A DNA stretch of 42,406 nt from contig KI547170.1 in the NCBI GenBank assembly GCA_000497835.1, positions 181,654-224,059 on the forward strand, given 5' to 3'. Below the pieces are notes generated by a model. It was given only the letters and a program-made list of their open reading frames with translations, was not told the origin of the DNA and made no database searches. This DNA is from a gamma proteobacterium L18. Lineage in GTDB: Bacteria; Pseudomonadota; Gammaproteobacteria; Pseudomonadales; Pseudomonadaceae. Below, in pieces: positions 17,720 through 26,144 of the stretch (positions within the stretch are counted from its first letter, which is position 1; the number at the start of each line of letters is the position of its first letter). The translations under genes and the position numbers were made by a program.

Positions 17720-18574
17720 ATGCCCATCGCGCAATTGATCACCCCCCAGCAACTGGCGGCTCGCCTGGAGCAACCATCGCTGGTGGTCCTGGATTGTCGT
17801 TTTGCCCTTGAAGACCCGGACTACGGGCAGCGCAGCTACGCCGAGGGGCACATCGCCGGTGCCCATTTCGCCGACCTCGAGCGCGACCTGAGCGGCCGCG
17901 TGGTCAAGGGCGTCACCGGGCGTCACCCGTTGCCCGAGCCTGGCCGCCTGCTGGAGCGTCTGCAGCAATGGGGCATCAATGCCGACAGCGACGTGGTGCT
18001 GTATGACGACGGCCCCGGCGCCTTCGCGGCGCGGGCTTGGTGGCTGCTGGCCTGGCTGGGCAAACGCAGTGGCGTGTCGATTCTGGATGGCGGGCTCAAG
18101 GCCTGGCATGCGGCCGGCCTGCCGCTGAGCCTGGACGCGCCGCGCACCACGCCGGGCCACTTGCACGGCAAGCCCGACGCCAGCCTGCTCGTCACCGCCC
18201 GACAGTTGCAGGAGCGCCTCGGCCAGCCTGACCTGACCTTGCTGGACGCCCGCGCGCTGCCGCGCTTCCGTGGCGAGGTCGAGCCGATCGATCCCGTCGC
18301 TGGTCACATCCCAGGCGCGCAGTGCGCGGCGTTCACCGACAACCTGGGCGCCGATGGCCGATTCCTGCCGGCAGACGTGTTGAAGCAGCGTTTCGAGCAG
18401 AAGCTGGATGGCCGCCCTGTGGCGTCGTTGGTGGCTTATTGCGGTTCTGGCGTGACGGCCTGCCACAACCTGTTTGCCCTGTGCCTGGCTGGCTACCCGT
18501 TGGCGCCGTTGTACGCAGGCTCCTGGAGCGAGTGGATCACCGACGCTCAGCGGCCCCTGGCCAAGGGCGACTGA
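17720..18574 (+). CDS. Two-domain sulfurtransferase, mercaptopyruvate type
   Basis: A 284-residue protein with tandem rhodanese domains: an inactive N-terminal one (about 8-135, DCRF and DGGLKAWHAAG) and a catalytic C-terminal one (about 155-280). The active-site loop is Cys241-GSGVTA. That loop is the form seen in 3-mercaptopyruvate sulfurtransferases (CGSGVTA, as in SseA), whereas thiosulfate:cyanide enzymes usually have CRKGVTA. It should move sulfane sulfur to thiols or cyanide. GGGAGG precedes the ATG, 28 bp after tetR, so it may be read from the tetR transcript. Its 3' end overlaps the convergent araC gene by 28 bp. Confidence 0.9.
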   Translation: MPIAQLITPQQLAARLEQPSLVVLDCRFALEDPDYGQRSYAEGHIAGAHFADLERDLSGRVVKGVTGRHPLPEPGRLLERLQQWGINADSDVVLYDDGPGAFAARAWWLLAWLGKRSGVSILDGGLKAWHAAGLPLSLDAPRTTPGHLHGKPDASLLVTARQLQERLGQPDLTLLDARALPRFRGEVEPIDPVAGHIPGAQCAAFTDNLGADGRFLPADVLKQRFEQKLDGRPVASLVAYCGSGVTACHNLFALCLAGYPLAPLYAGSWSEWITDAQRPLAKGD

Positions 18575-19401
18575 GTGCCTGCATCGCGGTAGGCACGCGG
18601 GCCTACCCCATACACTTTCTTGAATTGCCGGCTGAGGTGACTCTGGTCGGCGAACCCCAATTGCGTCGCCACGGCCAGCGGCAGGCAGCCTTCGCGCAGC
18701 AAGGCGCGGGCGCGGGCGATGCGTTGCTGCATCAGCCAGGCGTGAGGCGGCAGGCCGTTGGCCTTGCGGAAGCAGCGGGCGAAATGGAAGGGCGACAAGT
18801 TTACGGCCTGGGCCAGGTCTTCCAGCGACGGCGGTTCGGCCAGCTGGTTGAGTAGAAGTTCCTTGGCCCGGGCGATTGCTCGCGGCTCACGACCGGCCGC
18901 CGCCGGGCCGCGCACCTTGGCGTGGCGGGTGAACAGCGCCAGGGTCATTTCCCGCCACAGGGTCTGTTGCTCCAGCGCCTGGCCGCCCTTTTCCAGCAAT
19001 TGATGCAGGCGATTGAAGCCCGCCACCAGGTCATTGTCCCGGTACAGCGTATCGCTGAATGCAGGCGTAGCCCCGCTGCCCAGGTCCAACTCCTCCAGCA
19101 AACCCTGCAGCCGCGCGTTCTGTGGATAAAACGCACGGTACATCCAGCCGCCATCGTGCCCCTTGCTGCCGGTGTGCACTTCGTCGGGGTTGATCAGCAC
19201 CAGGGTGCCCCGTGGCGCCAGGTGATCGGCGCCGCGGTAACGGTAGCGCTGGGCGCCATCGACGATCATGCCGATGACGAAGCCTTCATGCACGTGGGGT
19301 ACGAAGCGTTGCTCGATGTAGCGCGCTGCCAGCAGCTCCACACCCGCCAGCGGCGGCGCCTGCCAGAAGTGGATCGATTCGCGTGGCTGGCCGGTGTTCA
19401 T
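18547..19401 (-). CDS. AraC-family transcriptional regulator
   Basis: A 284-residue regulator. The N-terminal half is a cupin-like sensor (HFWQAPPLAGVELLAARY, FVPHVHEGFVIGMI, GTLVLINPDEVHTG). The C-terminal AraC DNA-binding domain has both helix-turn-helices (SLEDLAQAVNLSPFHFARCFRKANG and AVATQLGFADQSHLSRQFKKVYG). The ATG at 19401 shares ATGA with the stop of the upstream yheT-like hydrolase, so the two are translationally coupled; this favours it over the ATG at 19419. The target genes are unknown. This arrangement resembles AraC regulators that control a neighbouring amino-acid exporter, but no exporter is adjacent here. Confidence 0.88.
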   Translation of the reverse strand: MNTGQPRESIHFWQAPPLAGVELLAARYIEQRFVPHVHEGFVIGMIVDGAQRYRYRGADHLAPRGTLVLINPDEVHTGSKGHDGGWMYRAFYPQNARLQGLLEELDLGSGATPAFSDTLYRDNDLVAGFNRLHQLLEKGGQALEQQTLWREMTLALFTRHAKVRGPAAAGREPRAIARAKELLLNQLAEPPSLEDLAQAVNLSPFHFARCFRKANGLPPHAWLMQQRIARARALLREGCLPLAVATQLGFADQSHLSRQFKKVYGVGPRAYRDAGTQSPLARGR

Positions 19402-20402
19402 GCCAGCCCCGTCAGCCATTCTGGAATACGCCGTTCCAGGTAATAGCCGGGCTTGCCCAGGCTGCCTTCGACGAAGCCAACGTGGCCGCCGTGTTCGTGC
19501 ACTTCCAGGGTGATGGTGGGCGACAGCTCGTTGGCCTGGGGCAGGCTGTGGCGGAATACGAAGGGGTCATCCGCCGCCTGGATAATCAGCGTGGGCGTGC
19601 GGTTCTCGCCCAGAAAATAGCGGCTGGAGGAGCGGCGATAGTAATCGTGGGCATCGGTGAAACCGTTGAGCGGCGCGGTGACCTTGCCGTCGAATTCCCA
19701 GAACGTGCGCAGGTTTTTCAGCGGGCCGAGGTTGCTCAGGGTGTTCAGGCCATCCTGCTTGCCTTCGTGCTGGAAACGTCGCTGCTTGTCTTTCACGTAG
19801 GCGAGCATTTCGCGCATGAAGTGCGCCTGGTACACCTTGGAAAAGCCCATGGCGATGCGGTCGGCGCACTGGTCCAGACGGAACGGCACCGATACCGCGA
19901 CCGCACCCTGCAGTTGGCTGTCACTGCCCACTTCGCCCAGGTGCTTGAGCAGGATATTGGCGCCCAGCGAATAACCCGCCGCATACAGCGGCGCCATGGG
20001 CCGACGGGCGCGCAGGTGAGCGATGACCTCGGCCAGGTCTTCGCTGCTGCCGGAGTGATAGCTGCGGGCCAGCAGGTTGGGTTCGCCCGAGCAGCCACGC
20101 CAGTTCAGCGCCACGCTTGCCCAGCCCTGGGCGGCCAGCGCGCGTTGCAGGCCTACCACGTAGTGCGAGTTGGATGAGCCGGTCAAGCCATGCAGCACCA
20201 GCACTAATGGGCTGTCGACGCTGTGCGGGCCGTGCCAGTCCAGGTCCATGAAATCGCCGTCGGCCAGCCACAGGCGCTGGCGTTCTCGCACCAGGGACGG
20301 CTGGCGGCGCAGCACCGGGCCCCAGAGGGTTTGCAAATGAGGGTTGCCCAGCCCCCTGGCGGGGCTGAAAGGCGCAGTAACCTGCGCGGTAGACGTGTCC
20401 AC
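19398..20402 (-). CDS. YheT-family alpha/beta hydrolase
   Basis: A 334-residue hydrolase of the YheT/EMB8 family. Features seen are NPHLQTLWGP near the N-terminus, the oxyanion strand LVLHGLTGSSNSHYV, NWRGCSGEPN, the nucleophile Ser145 in GYSLGANILLKHLGE, acid DDPF and the histidine in HEHGGHVGFVEG. The family is thought to act on esters or lipids; substrates in bacteria are not settled. I chose the GTG at 20402, preceded by AGGAGGA 11-16 bp upstream. The GTG at 20426 would put that ribosome binding site inside the coding region. It is followed by araC with an ATGA overlap. Confidence 0.88.
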   Translation of the reverse strand: MDTSTAQVTAPFSPARGLGNPHLQTLWGPVLRRQPSLVRERQRLWLADGDFMDLDWHGPHSVDSPLVLVLHGLTGSSNSHYVVGLQRALAAQGWASVALNWRGCSGEPNLLARSYHSGSSEDLAEVIAHLRARRPMAPLYAAGYSLGANILLKHLGEVGSDSQLQGAVAVSVPFRLDQCADRIAMGFSKVYQAHFMREMLAYVKDKQRRFQHEGKQDGLNTLSNLGPLKNLRTFWEFDGKVTAPLNGFTDAHDYYRRSSSRYFLGENRTPTLIIQAADDPFVFRHSLPQANELSPTITLEVHEHGGHVGFVEGSLGKPGYYLERRIPEWLTGLA

Positions 20403-20464
20403 GGGTGTTTCTTCCTCCTGTAACACCCGCTACGTTGCCACAATCGCTGGCGGCTGTATCGCGT

Positions 20465-20560
20465 TTATTGGAAGGTGAGTGCGTGGGTGGCGGCCAGGAG
20501 CATGCCCGTGGTGATGATCAGCAGCGACAGGGTAGATTTTTTCAGGGGGGAGCGATGCAT
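20465..20560 (-). CDS. 31-residue hydrophobic small protein
   Basis: ATG at 20560 to TAA at 20465 encodes MHRSPLKKSTLSLLIITTGM plus LLAATHALTFQ. It has a short basic N-terminus, one hydrophobic helix of about 17 residues and a short tail. This is the shape of a small membrane protein or a signal peptide with almost nothing after it. A weak AGGG lies 9 nt upstream. It is 62 bp upstream of the yheT-like gene on the same strand and could be in its transcript. Too short to assign to a family. Confidence 0.5.
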   Translation of the reverse strand: MHRSPLKKSTLSLLIITTGMLLAATHALTFQ

Positions 20561-20644
20561 GGGGAGTGCCCTCGTGACCAATGGATGACCAGGGCAGAGG
20601 CTGCCGCAGCGCTGGCGGCGCCAGGCGGTAACTATTTAGCCGCA

Positions 20645-20738
20645 CCTGTAGCAGCGGCCGCCAGTCCGCGTCACGGCCACCGCGAAGTGCCTGACTTACC
20701 GCGTGCACCGTGACGCAGCCTGCGGCAGCTGCTACAGG
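20645..20738. repeat. Hairpin repeat, family E
   Basis: CCTGTAGCAGCGGCCGC (20645-20661) pairs with GCGGCAGCTGCTACAGG (20722-20738). Inside it GCGTCACGG (20668-20676) pairs with CCGTGACGC (20708-20716). It resembles another REP type but occurs once here. Confidence 0.6.
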
Positions 20739-20948
20739 ACCGCGTCGTCTGCATCGCGGCCAAGGCCGGCTCCTACCACGGACGGGGTAGGAGCCGACTT
20801 TAGTCGCGATACAGACAACGCGGTTTCAAGACAGTTGCTGCTACAGGACCGCGTCGTCTGCATCGCGGCCAAGGCCGGCTCCTATCACGGACGGGGTAGG
20901 AGCCGACTTTAGTCGCGATACAGACAACGCGGTTTCAAGACGGTTGCT
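20731..20948. repeat. Tandem duplication (2 x 109 bp) of a family C REP pair
   Basis: Copies at 20731-20839 and 20840-20948 differ at only two positions (CTACCACG/CTATCACG and AAGACAG/AAGACGG). Each holds one REP pair with unlike arms: the complement of GTAGGAGCCGGCCTTGGCCGCGATGCAG and GTAGGAGCCGACTTTAGTCGCGATACAG. It lies between rsmD and the 31-residue ORF. The whole gap 20561-20966 is repeat-filled. Confidence 0.92.
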
Positions 20949-20966
20949 GCTGCCAGCTCCCACAAC

Positions 20967-21557
20967 TCAGCCGCGCTGCCAGAGGGCGTAGTAGACCTGG
21001 CCGGCTTTCTTTTCTCGGTGCAGTCGCCAGTTGGCGGGCAACCCCAAGGTGGAGGGCGGCGTTTCGCTTTCGGTGTACACCCAGGCGTGCTCGCTCAGCC
21101 AGCCGCGTGTTTCCAGCAGCTCGCAGGCCGACGGCAGCAGGTTCTGATGGAACGGTGGGTCAAGGAACACCAGGTCAAAGGCGCTGGCCGCCTGGGTTTC
21201 CAGGTAGCGCAGCGCATCGCTTTGCAGCAACTGGCCGGTGGCGCAGTTGAGCAGGTCCAGGTTGCTGCGCAGGCTGGCGATGGCCTGGGCGTTGCTGTCC
21301 AGGGCCAGGCCCATGCTGGCGCCGCGCGACAGGGCTTCCAGGTATAGCGCGCCGCTGCCGCAGAACGGGTCCAGCACCTTGGCGCCGTTGACGTAGGCGG
21401 CCAGCCAGTTGAACAGGGTTTCACGCACCCGGTCGGGCGTGGGGCGCAGGCCCGGGCCGTCGGGGAAGCTCAGCTTGCGGCTGCGCCATTGGCCGCCAAT
21501 GATGCGCAGTTGGCCCTGGCCGTTGTGTTTCACAGTTTTTGCAGGGGGATGTGCCAT
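20967..21557 (-). CDS. rsmD: 16S rRNA m2G966 methyltransferase
   Basis: A 196-residue SAM-dependent methylase that modifies G966 of 16S rRNA in the small subunit. It has LRIIGGQWRSRKL near the N-terminus, RPTPDRVRETLFNWL, motif I VLDPFCGSGALYLEALSRGA and the catalytic LDPPF (the usual form is DPPY or DPPF). It starts in a TAATG overlap with the upstream M16 gene and is the last gene of that operon. Confidence 0.95.
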   Translation of the reverse strand: MAHPPAKTVKHNGQGQLRIIGGQWRSRKLSFPDGPGLRPTPDRVRETLFNWLAAYVNGAKVLDPFCGSGALYLEALSRGASMGLALDSNAQAIASLRSNLDLLNCATGQLLQSDALRYLETQAASAFDLVFLDPPFHQNLLPSACELLETRGWLSEHAWVYTESETPPSTLGLPANWRLHREKKAGQVYYALWQRG

Positions 21558-23017
21558 TAATGCTCCGGAACGCCCATGGGTTGTTCCTGGGGTTTGTCAG
21601 TAGGGGGTGGCAGCGGCTTCTGGGCCACGGTGGGGCCGGCTGTGACGATCACCAGCTTGTCGGCATCCAGGTGGCGGTTGAGAGCGTCCTTGACCTGTTC
21701 GATGGTCAGGTTCTGGGACTGCTGCATAAAGTCTTCAAGGAAGCTCAGGGGCAGATTATAGAAGCCAATGGCGCCCAATTGCCCGACGATGCTCGAATTG
21801 CTTGCCGTGGACAGCGGGAAACTGCCAGCCAGCTCACGCTTGGCGGCGTCCAGCTCCTGCTGGGTAGGGCCGGTCTTGAGGTAGTCACGCAGAATGTCCT
21901 GCACCAGTTTCAGCGTGCCTTCGCTCAGTTCGGCCCGTGTCTGCAGGCTGATCGAGAACGGCCCACGGGCCTGCATCGGGGTGAAGCCCGAATAGATGCC
22001 GTAGGTCAGGCCGCGCTTCTCGCGCACTTCGCTCATCAGGCGGGTACCGAAGGTGCCGCCGCCCAGGATCTGGTTACCCAGCGACAGCGCCGCGTAGTCC
22101 GGGTCGTCGCGGGTGATGCCCAGTTCGGCCAGCAACATGGTGGTCTGCTTGGACGGGAACTCGATATGGGTCAGGCCTGGCTTGGGCGCCTGGGGTGCAG
22201 GCATCAGCGCCAGGGCCGGGCCTTTGGGCAGTGCAGACGAGACTTGCTCGGCGATTTTCTCGGCTTCGTCGCGTGACAGGTCACCGACAATGGCGATCAC
22301 CGCGTTGCCTGCCGCGTAGGCGCGGTTGTGGAAGGCGCGCAGCTGTTGGGCGTTGATGGCGGTGATGGATTTTGCATCACCGTCGCTCGGGTGCGCGTAC
22401 GGATGGTCGCCGTACAGGCGGCTGAACAGCTCGTTGCCGGCCAGTTTGCCGGGGCTCTGCTTCTGATACTGGAAGCTGGCCAGCAGCTGGTTCTTGATGC
22501 GTGCCATGGAGTCGGCCGGGAAGGTCGGCTTGCCCACCACATCGGCGAACAGCTTCAGCGCCGGTTCGCGCTTGTCGCTGGCGCTGAGGCTGCGCAGCGA
22601 GGCCACGGCCATGTCGCGGTAGGCGCCGTTGCTGAAGTCGGCGCCCAGGCCTTCGAAACCCTGGGCGATGGCCTCGACGTTCTTGCCGGCCACGCCTTCA
22701 TTGAGCATGGCGTTGGTCAGCAGGGCGATGCCTGGGGTTTTCTGGTCCTGGCTGCTGCCGGCGGCGAAGGTCAGGCGCATGTCGAACATCGGCAACTGGT
22801 GCGCTTCGACGAACATCACCTTGGAGCCTTGGGCGGTGCGCCAGGTCTGGATGTCCAGGCTGCGGTGGCTGGGCGCCTTGCCGTCCAGTTCCTTGAGCGT
22901 CTGCAGGTTGTCCAGCGGTGCGGGGGCGGCAGTCTCGGCCACGGCCTGGCCGGTCACCAGCGCGGCCAGCAGCGCTGCGCCCAGCAGAGCGAAGCGGGGT
23001 TGATTGCGCTTATTCAT
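21557..23017 (-). CDS. M16 peptidase-like protein without the zinc site
   Basis: A 486-residue M16-family protein with a signal peptide (1-27, LLAALVTGQAVA). The position where active M16 enzymes have HXXEH reads LLTNAMLNEG, so it cannot bind zinc. The C-terminal REKRGLTYGIYSGF keeps the Arg/Tyr pair that binds substrate in this family. Together with the upstream zinc-binding partner it should form a two-subunit periplasmic peptidase, as in other bacterial M16B pairs and mitochondrial processing peptidase. It overlaps the upstream gene by 8 bp and rsmD by 1 bp, giving tight coupling. Confidence 0.9.
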   Translation of the reverse strand: MNKRNQPRFALLGAALLAALVTGQAVAETAAPAPLDNLQTLKELDGKAPSHRSLDIQTWRTAQGSKVMFVEAHQLPMFDMRLTFAAGSSQDQKTPGIALLTNAMLNEGVAGKNVEAIAQGFEGLGADFSNGAYRDMAVASLRSLSASDKREPALKLFADVVGKPTFPADSMARIKNQLLASFQYQKQSPGKLAGNELFSRLYGDHPYAHPSDGDAKSITAINAQQLRAFHNRAYAAGNAVIAIVGDLSRDEAEKIAEQVSSALPKGPALALMPAPQAPKPGLTHIEFPSKQTTMLLAELGITRDDPDYAALSLGNQILGGGTFGTRLMSEVREKRGLTYGIYSGFTPMQARGPFSISLQTRAELSEGTLKLVQDILRDYLKTGPTQQELDAAKRELAGSFPLSTASNSSIVGQLGAIGFYNLPLSFLEDFMQQSQNLTIEQVKDALNRHLDADKLVIVTAGPTVAQKPLPPPTDKPQEQPMGVPEH

Positions 23018-24365
23018 GCGCCGATTCCTCTGGCAGTACGTGGGCGACGCTCAGGCGCGACTTGGTGAAGTAGGTACGGGCGGCGTTCTGGATGTCCTGG
23101 GGGGTGACGCTCTTGATGTCGTCCAGCTCGGTGTCCATCAGCTTCCACGACAGGCCCACGGTTTCCAGCTGGCCGATGGTGGTGGCCTGGCTGCTGATCG
23201 AGTCGCGCTCGTAGACCAGCCCGGCTATGACCTGGGCGCGCACGCGTTCCAGTTCTTCGGCGGTAGGTGGCGTGGTCTTGAGCTGGTCCAGCAGGCGCCA
23301 GAAGCCTTTCTCGACGTCGGCCAGGGTCTTTTTCTTCTGCTGGTTGGGCGTGGCCGACAACATGAACAGACTGTCGCCGCGGGTGAACGGGTTGTAGCTG
23401 GCCGAAGCACCGGTCACCAGTTCTTCGCCGCGCTCAAGCTGCGTGGACAGGCGCGCGCTGTAGCCGCCGTCCAGCAGCGCCGAGATCAGGCGCAGGGCTT
23501 GGGCGTCGCGGGGGTTGGCAGCGGTGGCCAGGCCCGGCACGTTGAAGCCGTAGACCACGCTGGGCAGCTCGGTCTTCACGTGCACGGTAATCTGCCGTTC
23601 GCCGGGCTCGGCCAGTTCCAACGGGATCTTGCTGGGTGGTGTGGCGCGGCGCGCGATGCCGGCGAAGAAGCGCTGGGCCAGGGCCTTGACCTGGTCGGGG
23701 GTGACGTCGCCCACCACTACCAGGGTAGCGTTGTTGGGCACGTACCAGGCCTTGTACCAGTCGCGCAGCTCTTCGATTTTCATGCGGTCCAGGTCGGCCA
23801 TCCAGCCGATGGTCGGCGTGTGGTAGCCGCTGGCCGGGTAGGCCATGGCCTTGAACAGCTCGAAGGCCTTGGCGCTGGGCTTGTCGTCGGTGCGCATGCG
23901 CCGCTCTTCCTTGATCACCTCGATCTCGCGGCTGAACTCGTCGGCCGGCAGTTTCAGGGTGGCCATGCGGTCGGCCTCAAGCTCCAGGGCCACCGGCAGG
24001 CGGTCCTTGGCCAGCACTTGATAGAAGGCGGTGTAGTCGTCGCTGGTGAAGGCGTTCTCTTCGGCGCCCAGGTCGCGCAGCACGCGTGAGGCTTCGCCAG
24101 GGCCCAGTTTCTCGCTGCCCTTGAACATCATGTGTTCCAGGGCGTGGGAAAGACCGGTCTGGCCGGGCGTCTCGTAACTGGAGCCAACCTTGTACCAGAT
24201 TTGCGAAACCACCACGGGCGCGCGATGGTCTTCGCGCACAACGACCTTCAGGCCATTGTCCAGGGTGAACTCCGTAGTGGGTTGCGGATCGGCGGCCAAG
24301 GCGGCAAATGGCAGACAAACCGAGCTGAACAGCAGGCCGGCGGCACGGCGGGCTAGAGCATTCAT
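23010..24365 (-). CDS. M16 zinc metallopeptidase, catalytic subunit
   Basis: A 451-residue M16 peptidase with a signal peptide (1-25, LPFAALAA). The inverted zinc motif His74-ALEH78 is complete (GLSHALEHMMFKGS), and the third ligand falls at Glu154 in IKEERR. The C-terminal half repeats the fold. The substrate is unknown; periplasmic peptides or damaged exported proteins are plausible. I chose the ATG at 24365, where the signal peptide begins; a GTG at 24410 would add a charged 15-residue stretch. It is first in the operon with the inactive partner and rsmD, divergent from ftsY. Confidence 0.9.
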   Translation of the reverse strand: MNALARRAAGLLFSSVCLPFAALAADPQPTTEFTLDNGLKVVVREDHRAPVVVSQIWYKVGSSYETPGQTGLSHALEHMMFKGSEKLGPGEASRVLRDLGAEENAFTSDDYTAFYQVLAKDRLPVALELEADRMATLKLPADEFSREIEVIKEERRMRTDDKPSAKAFELFKAMAYPASGYHTPTIGWMADLDRMKIEELRDWYKAWYVPNNATLVVVGDVTPDQVKALAQRFFAGIARRATPPSKIPLELAEPGERQITVHVKTELPSVVYGFNVPGLATAANPRDAQALRLISALLDGGYSARLSTQLERGEELVTGASASYNPFTRGDSLFMLSATPNQQKKKTLADVEKGFWRLLDQLKTTPPTAEELERVRAQVIAGLVYERDSISSQATTIGQLETVGLSWKLMDTELDDIKSVTPQDIQNAARTYFTKSRLSVAHVLPEESAHE

Positions 24366-24596
24366 TCGTTTTTTAACCTGTCGGACTGCCCGCTTGGTCT
24401 TAGCGTCCACGGGCGAGGAGGTGCTAGGATACTGATCCGGTTACCTGGCGACCATGCCTGGTTGCAGAGAAGGCCTGCGGGCTCTCTACAAAATGTTGCG
24501 CATGAACGAGCCGGGAAAAATACAGTCTGTTCTGCGTTATTAGAATTTCCTGAGGCGCCGCATTGGCGCGTCGCTACCTTGAGATAGCCGTCCTCC

Positions 24597-26144
24597 ATGT
24601 TTGGTTCCAACGACGACAAAAAGTCCCCCGAGAAGAAAGGCCTGTTCGGCTGGCTGCGCAAGAAGCCTGCGCAAGAAGCGGTTGAACAGCCCCAAGCCCC
24701 TGAAACCGTAGCGCCCGAGACTGTTGTCGAGGTTGCGCCGGAACCTGTCGTGGCGCCTGCGCCGCAGGTCATTGCCGAGCCGGTGACCCAAGCAGTAGCC
24801 GAGCCTGTGGCTGAGCTTGCGCCTGAGCCGGCAGGCCTGGTGCTGCCCGTGCCTGAAGAGCCGGTGGCCTTGGTGCCGGACCTGGAAGCCCATGAGCCGC
24901 CACCGATCGCGCCGTTGCCTGAGGCCGTGGTGGTTGAGCCGCTCGTGGTGCCTGAACCGGTGGTTGCAGAACCCGCGCCTGCTCCACTGGCTATCGAGCC
25001 TGAGCCCGTAGCCGTCGAGCCTGTTCCTGCGCCTGTGGCATTCGAGCCTGCGCCAGTCGCCGACCCGGTCATCGAGCCTGCCCCCGTGGCTGCCCCGGCC
25101 CCCATGGTCGAGCCTCAACCGGCCCCGGTAGTCGCGGCACCCGCGCCGGTCGTGGCTCCCGAGCCAGAACCCGTCCCCGAGCCTGAGCCAGTCGCCCAGT
25201 CCGAAGCCGCCAAGGTCGGTTTCTTCGCCCGTCTCAAGCAGGGCCTGGCCAAGACCAGCGCCAGCCTGGGCGAGGGCATGGCCAGCCTGTTCATGGGCAA
25301 GAAGGTCATCGACGACGACCTGCTGGAAGAAATCGAAACCCGCCTGCTGACCGCCGACGTCGGCGTCGAAGCCACTTCGGTGATCGTCCAGAGCCTGACC
25401 CAGAAGGTGGCACGCAAGCAGCTGGCCGACAGCGACGCGCTGTACAAGTCGCTGCAGGGCGAGCTGACCGACCTGCTGCGCCCGGTCGAACAGCCGCTGA
25501 GGATCGTGTCGCAGAACAAGCCGTTCGTGATCCTGGTAGTGGGCGTCAACGGCGCCGGCAAGACGACCACCATCGGCAAACTGGCCAAGAAGCTGCAGCT
25601 GGAAGGCAAGAAAGTCATGCTGGCCGCCGGTGACACCTTCCGTGCCGCCGCCGTTGAGCAGCTGCAAGTGTGGGGCGAGCGCAACAAGATCCCGGTCATC
25701 GCCCAGCACACCGGCGCCGACTCCGCTTCGGTGATCTTCGACGCCGTGCAGGCCGCCAAGGCCCGTGGCATCGACGTGCTGATCGCCGACACCGCCGGCC
25801 GCCTGCACACCAAAGACAACCTGATGGAAGAGTTGAAGAAGGTTCGCCGGGTGATCGGCAAGCTCGACGCCGACGCGCCGCACGAAGTGCTGCTGGTGCT
25901 GGACGCCGGCACCGGCCAGAACGCCATCAACCAGGCCAAGCAGTTCAACAACACCGTGGCCCTGACCGGCCTGGCCCTGACCAAGCTCGACGGTACCGCC
26001 AAGGGGGGCGTGATCTTCGCCCTGGCCAAGCAGTTCGGCCTGCCGATTCGTTACATCGGCGTGGGCGAAGGCATCGACGATTTGCGTACCTTTGAAGCAG
26101 AACCCTTTGTCCAGGCACTGTTTGCCGAGCGGGAGCGTTCATGA
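24597..26144 (+). CDS. ftsY: Signal recognition particle receptor FtsY
   Basis: A 515-residue GTPase that docks SRP-ribosome complexes at the membrane. Residues 1-18 are a basic amphipathic membrane anchor (KKGLFGWLRKKP). About 20-205 form a long acidic, Pro/Glu/Val-rich A domain with imperfect PEPV-type repeats. The NG domain follows (from about 208), with P-loop GVNGAGKTTTIGKLA, DTFRAAA, DTAGRLHT and TKLDGTAKGG. The A domain makes it longer than most Pseudomonas versions I recall. Its stop overlaps the ftsE start (ATGA), the classic ftsYEX operon. Confidence 0.97.
   Translation: MFGSNDDKKSPEKKGLFGWLRKKPAQEAVEQPQAPETVAPETVVEVAPEPVVAPAPQVIAEPVTQAVAEPVAELAPEPAGLVLPVPEEPVALVPDLEAHEPPPIAPLPEAVVVEPLVVPEPVVAEPAPAPLAIEPEPVAVEPVPAPVAFEPAPVADPVIEPAPVAAPAPMVEPQPAPVVAAPAPVVAPEPEPVPEPEPVAQSEAAKVGFFARLKQGLAKTSASLGEGMASLFMGKKVIDDDLLEEIETRLLTADVGVEATSVIVQSLTQKVARKQLADSDALYKSLQGELTDLLRPVEQPLRIVSQNKPFVILVVGVNGAGKTTTIGKLAKKLQLEGKKVMLAAGDTFRAAAVEQLQVWGERNKIPVIAQHTGADSASVIFDAVQAAKARGIDVLIADTAGRLHTKDNLMEELKKVRRVIGKLDADAPHEVLLVLDAGTGQNAINQAKQFNNTVALTGLALTKLDGTAKGGVIFALAKQFGLPIRYIGVGEGIDDLRTFEAEPFVQALFAERERS

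Noticed and set aside
20731..20948. CRISPR-like repeat array
   Set aside because: There are only two units, 109 bp long, directly adjacent without spacers and containing REP palindromes. No cas genes are present.
24540..25883. Minus-strand frames opposite ftsY that are rich in Gly/Ser/Thr or Arg
   Set aside because: They are the complement of the Pro/Glu/Val repeats of the FtsY A domain and not separate genes.
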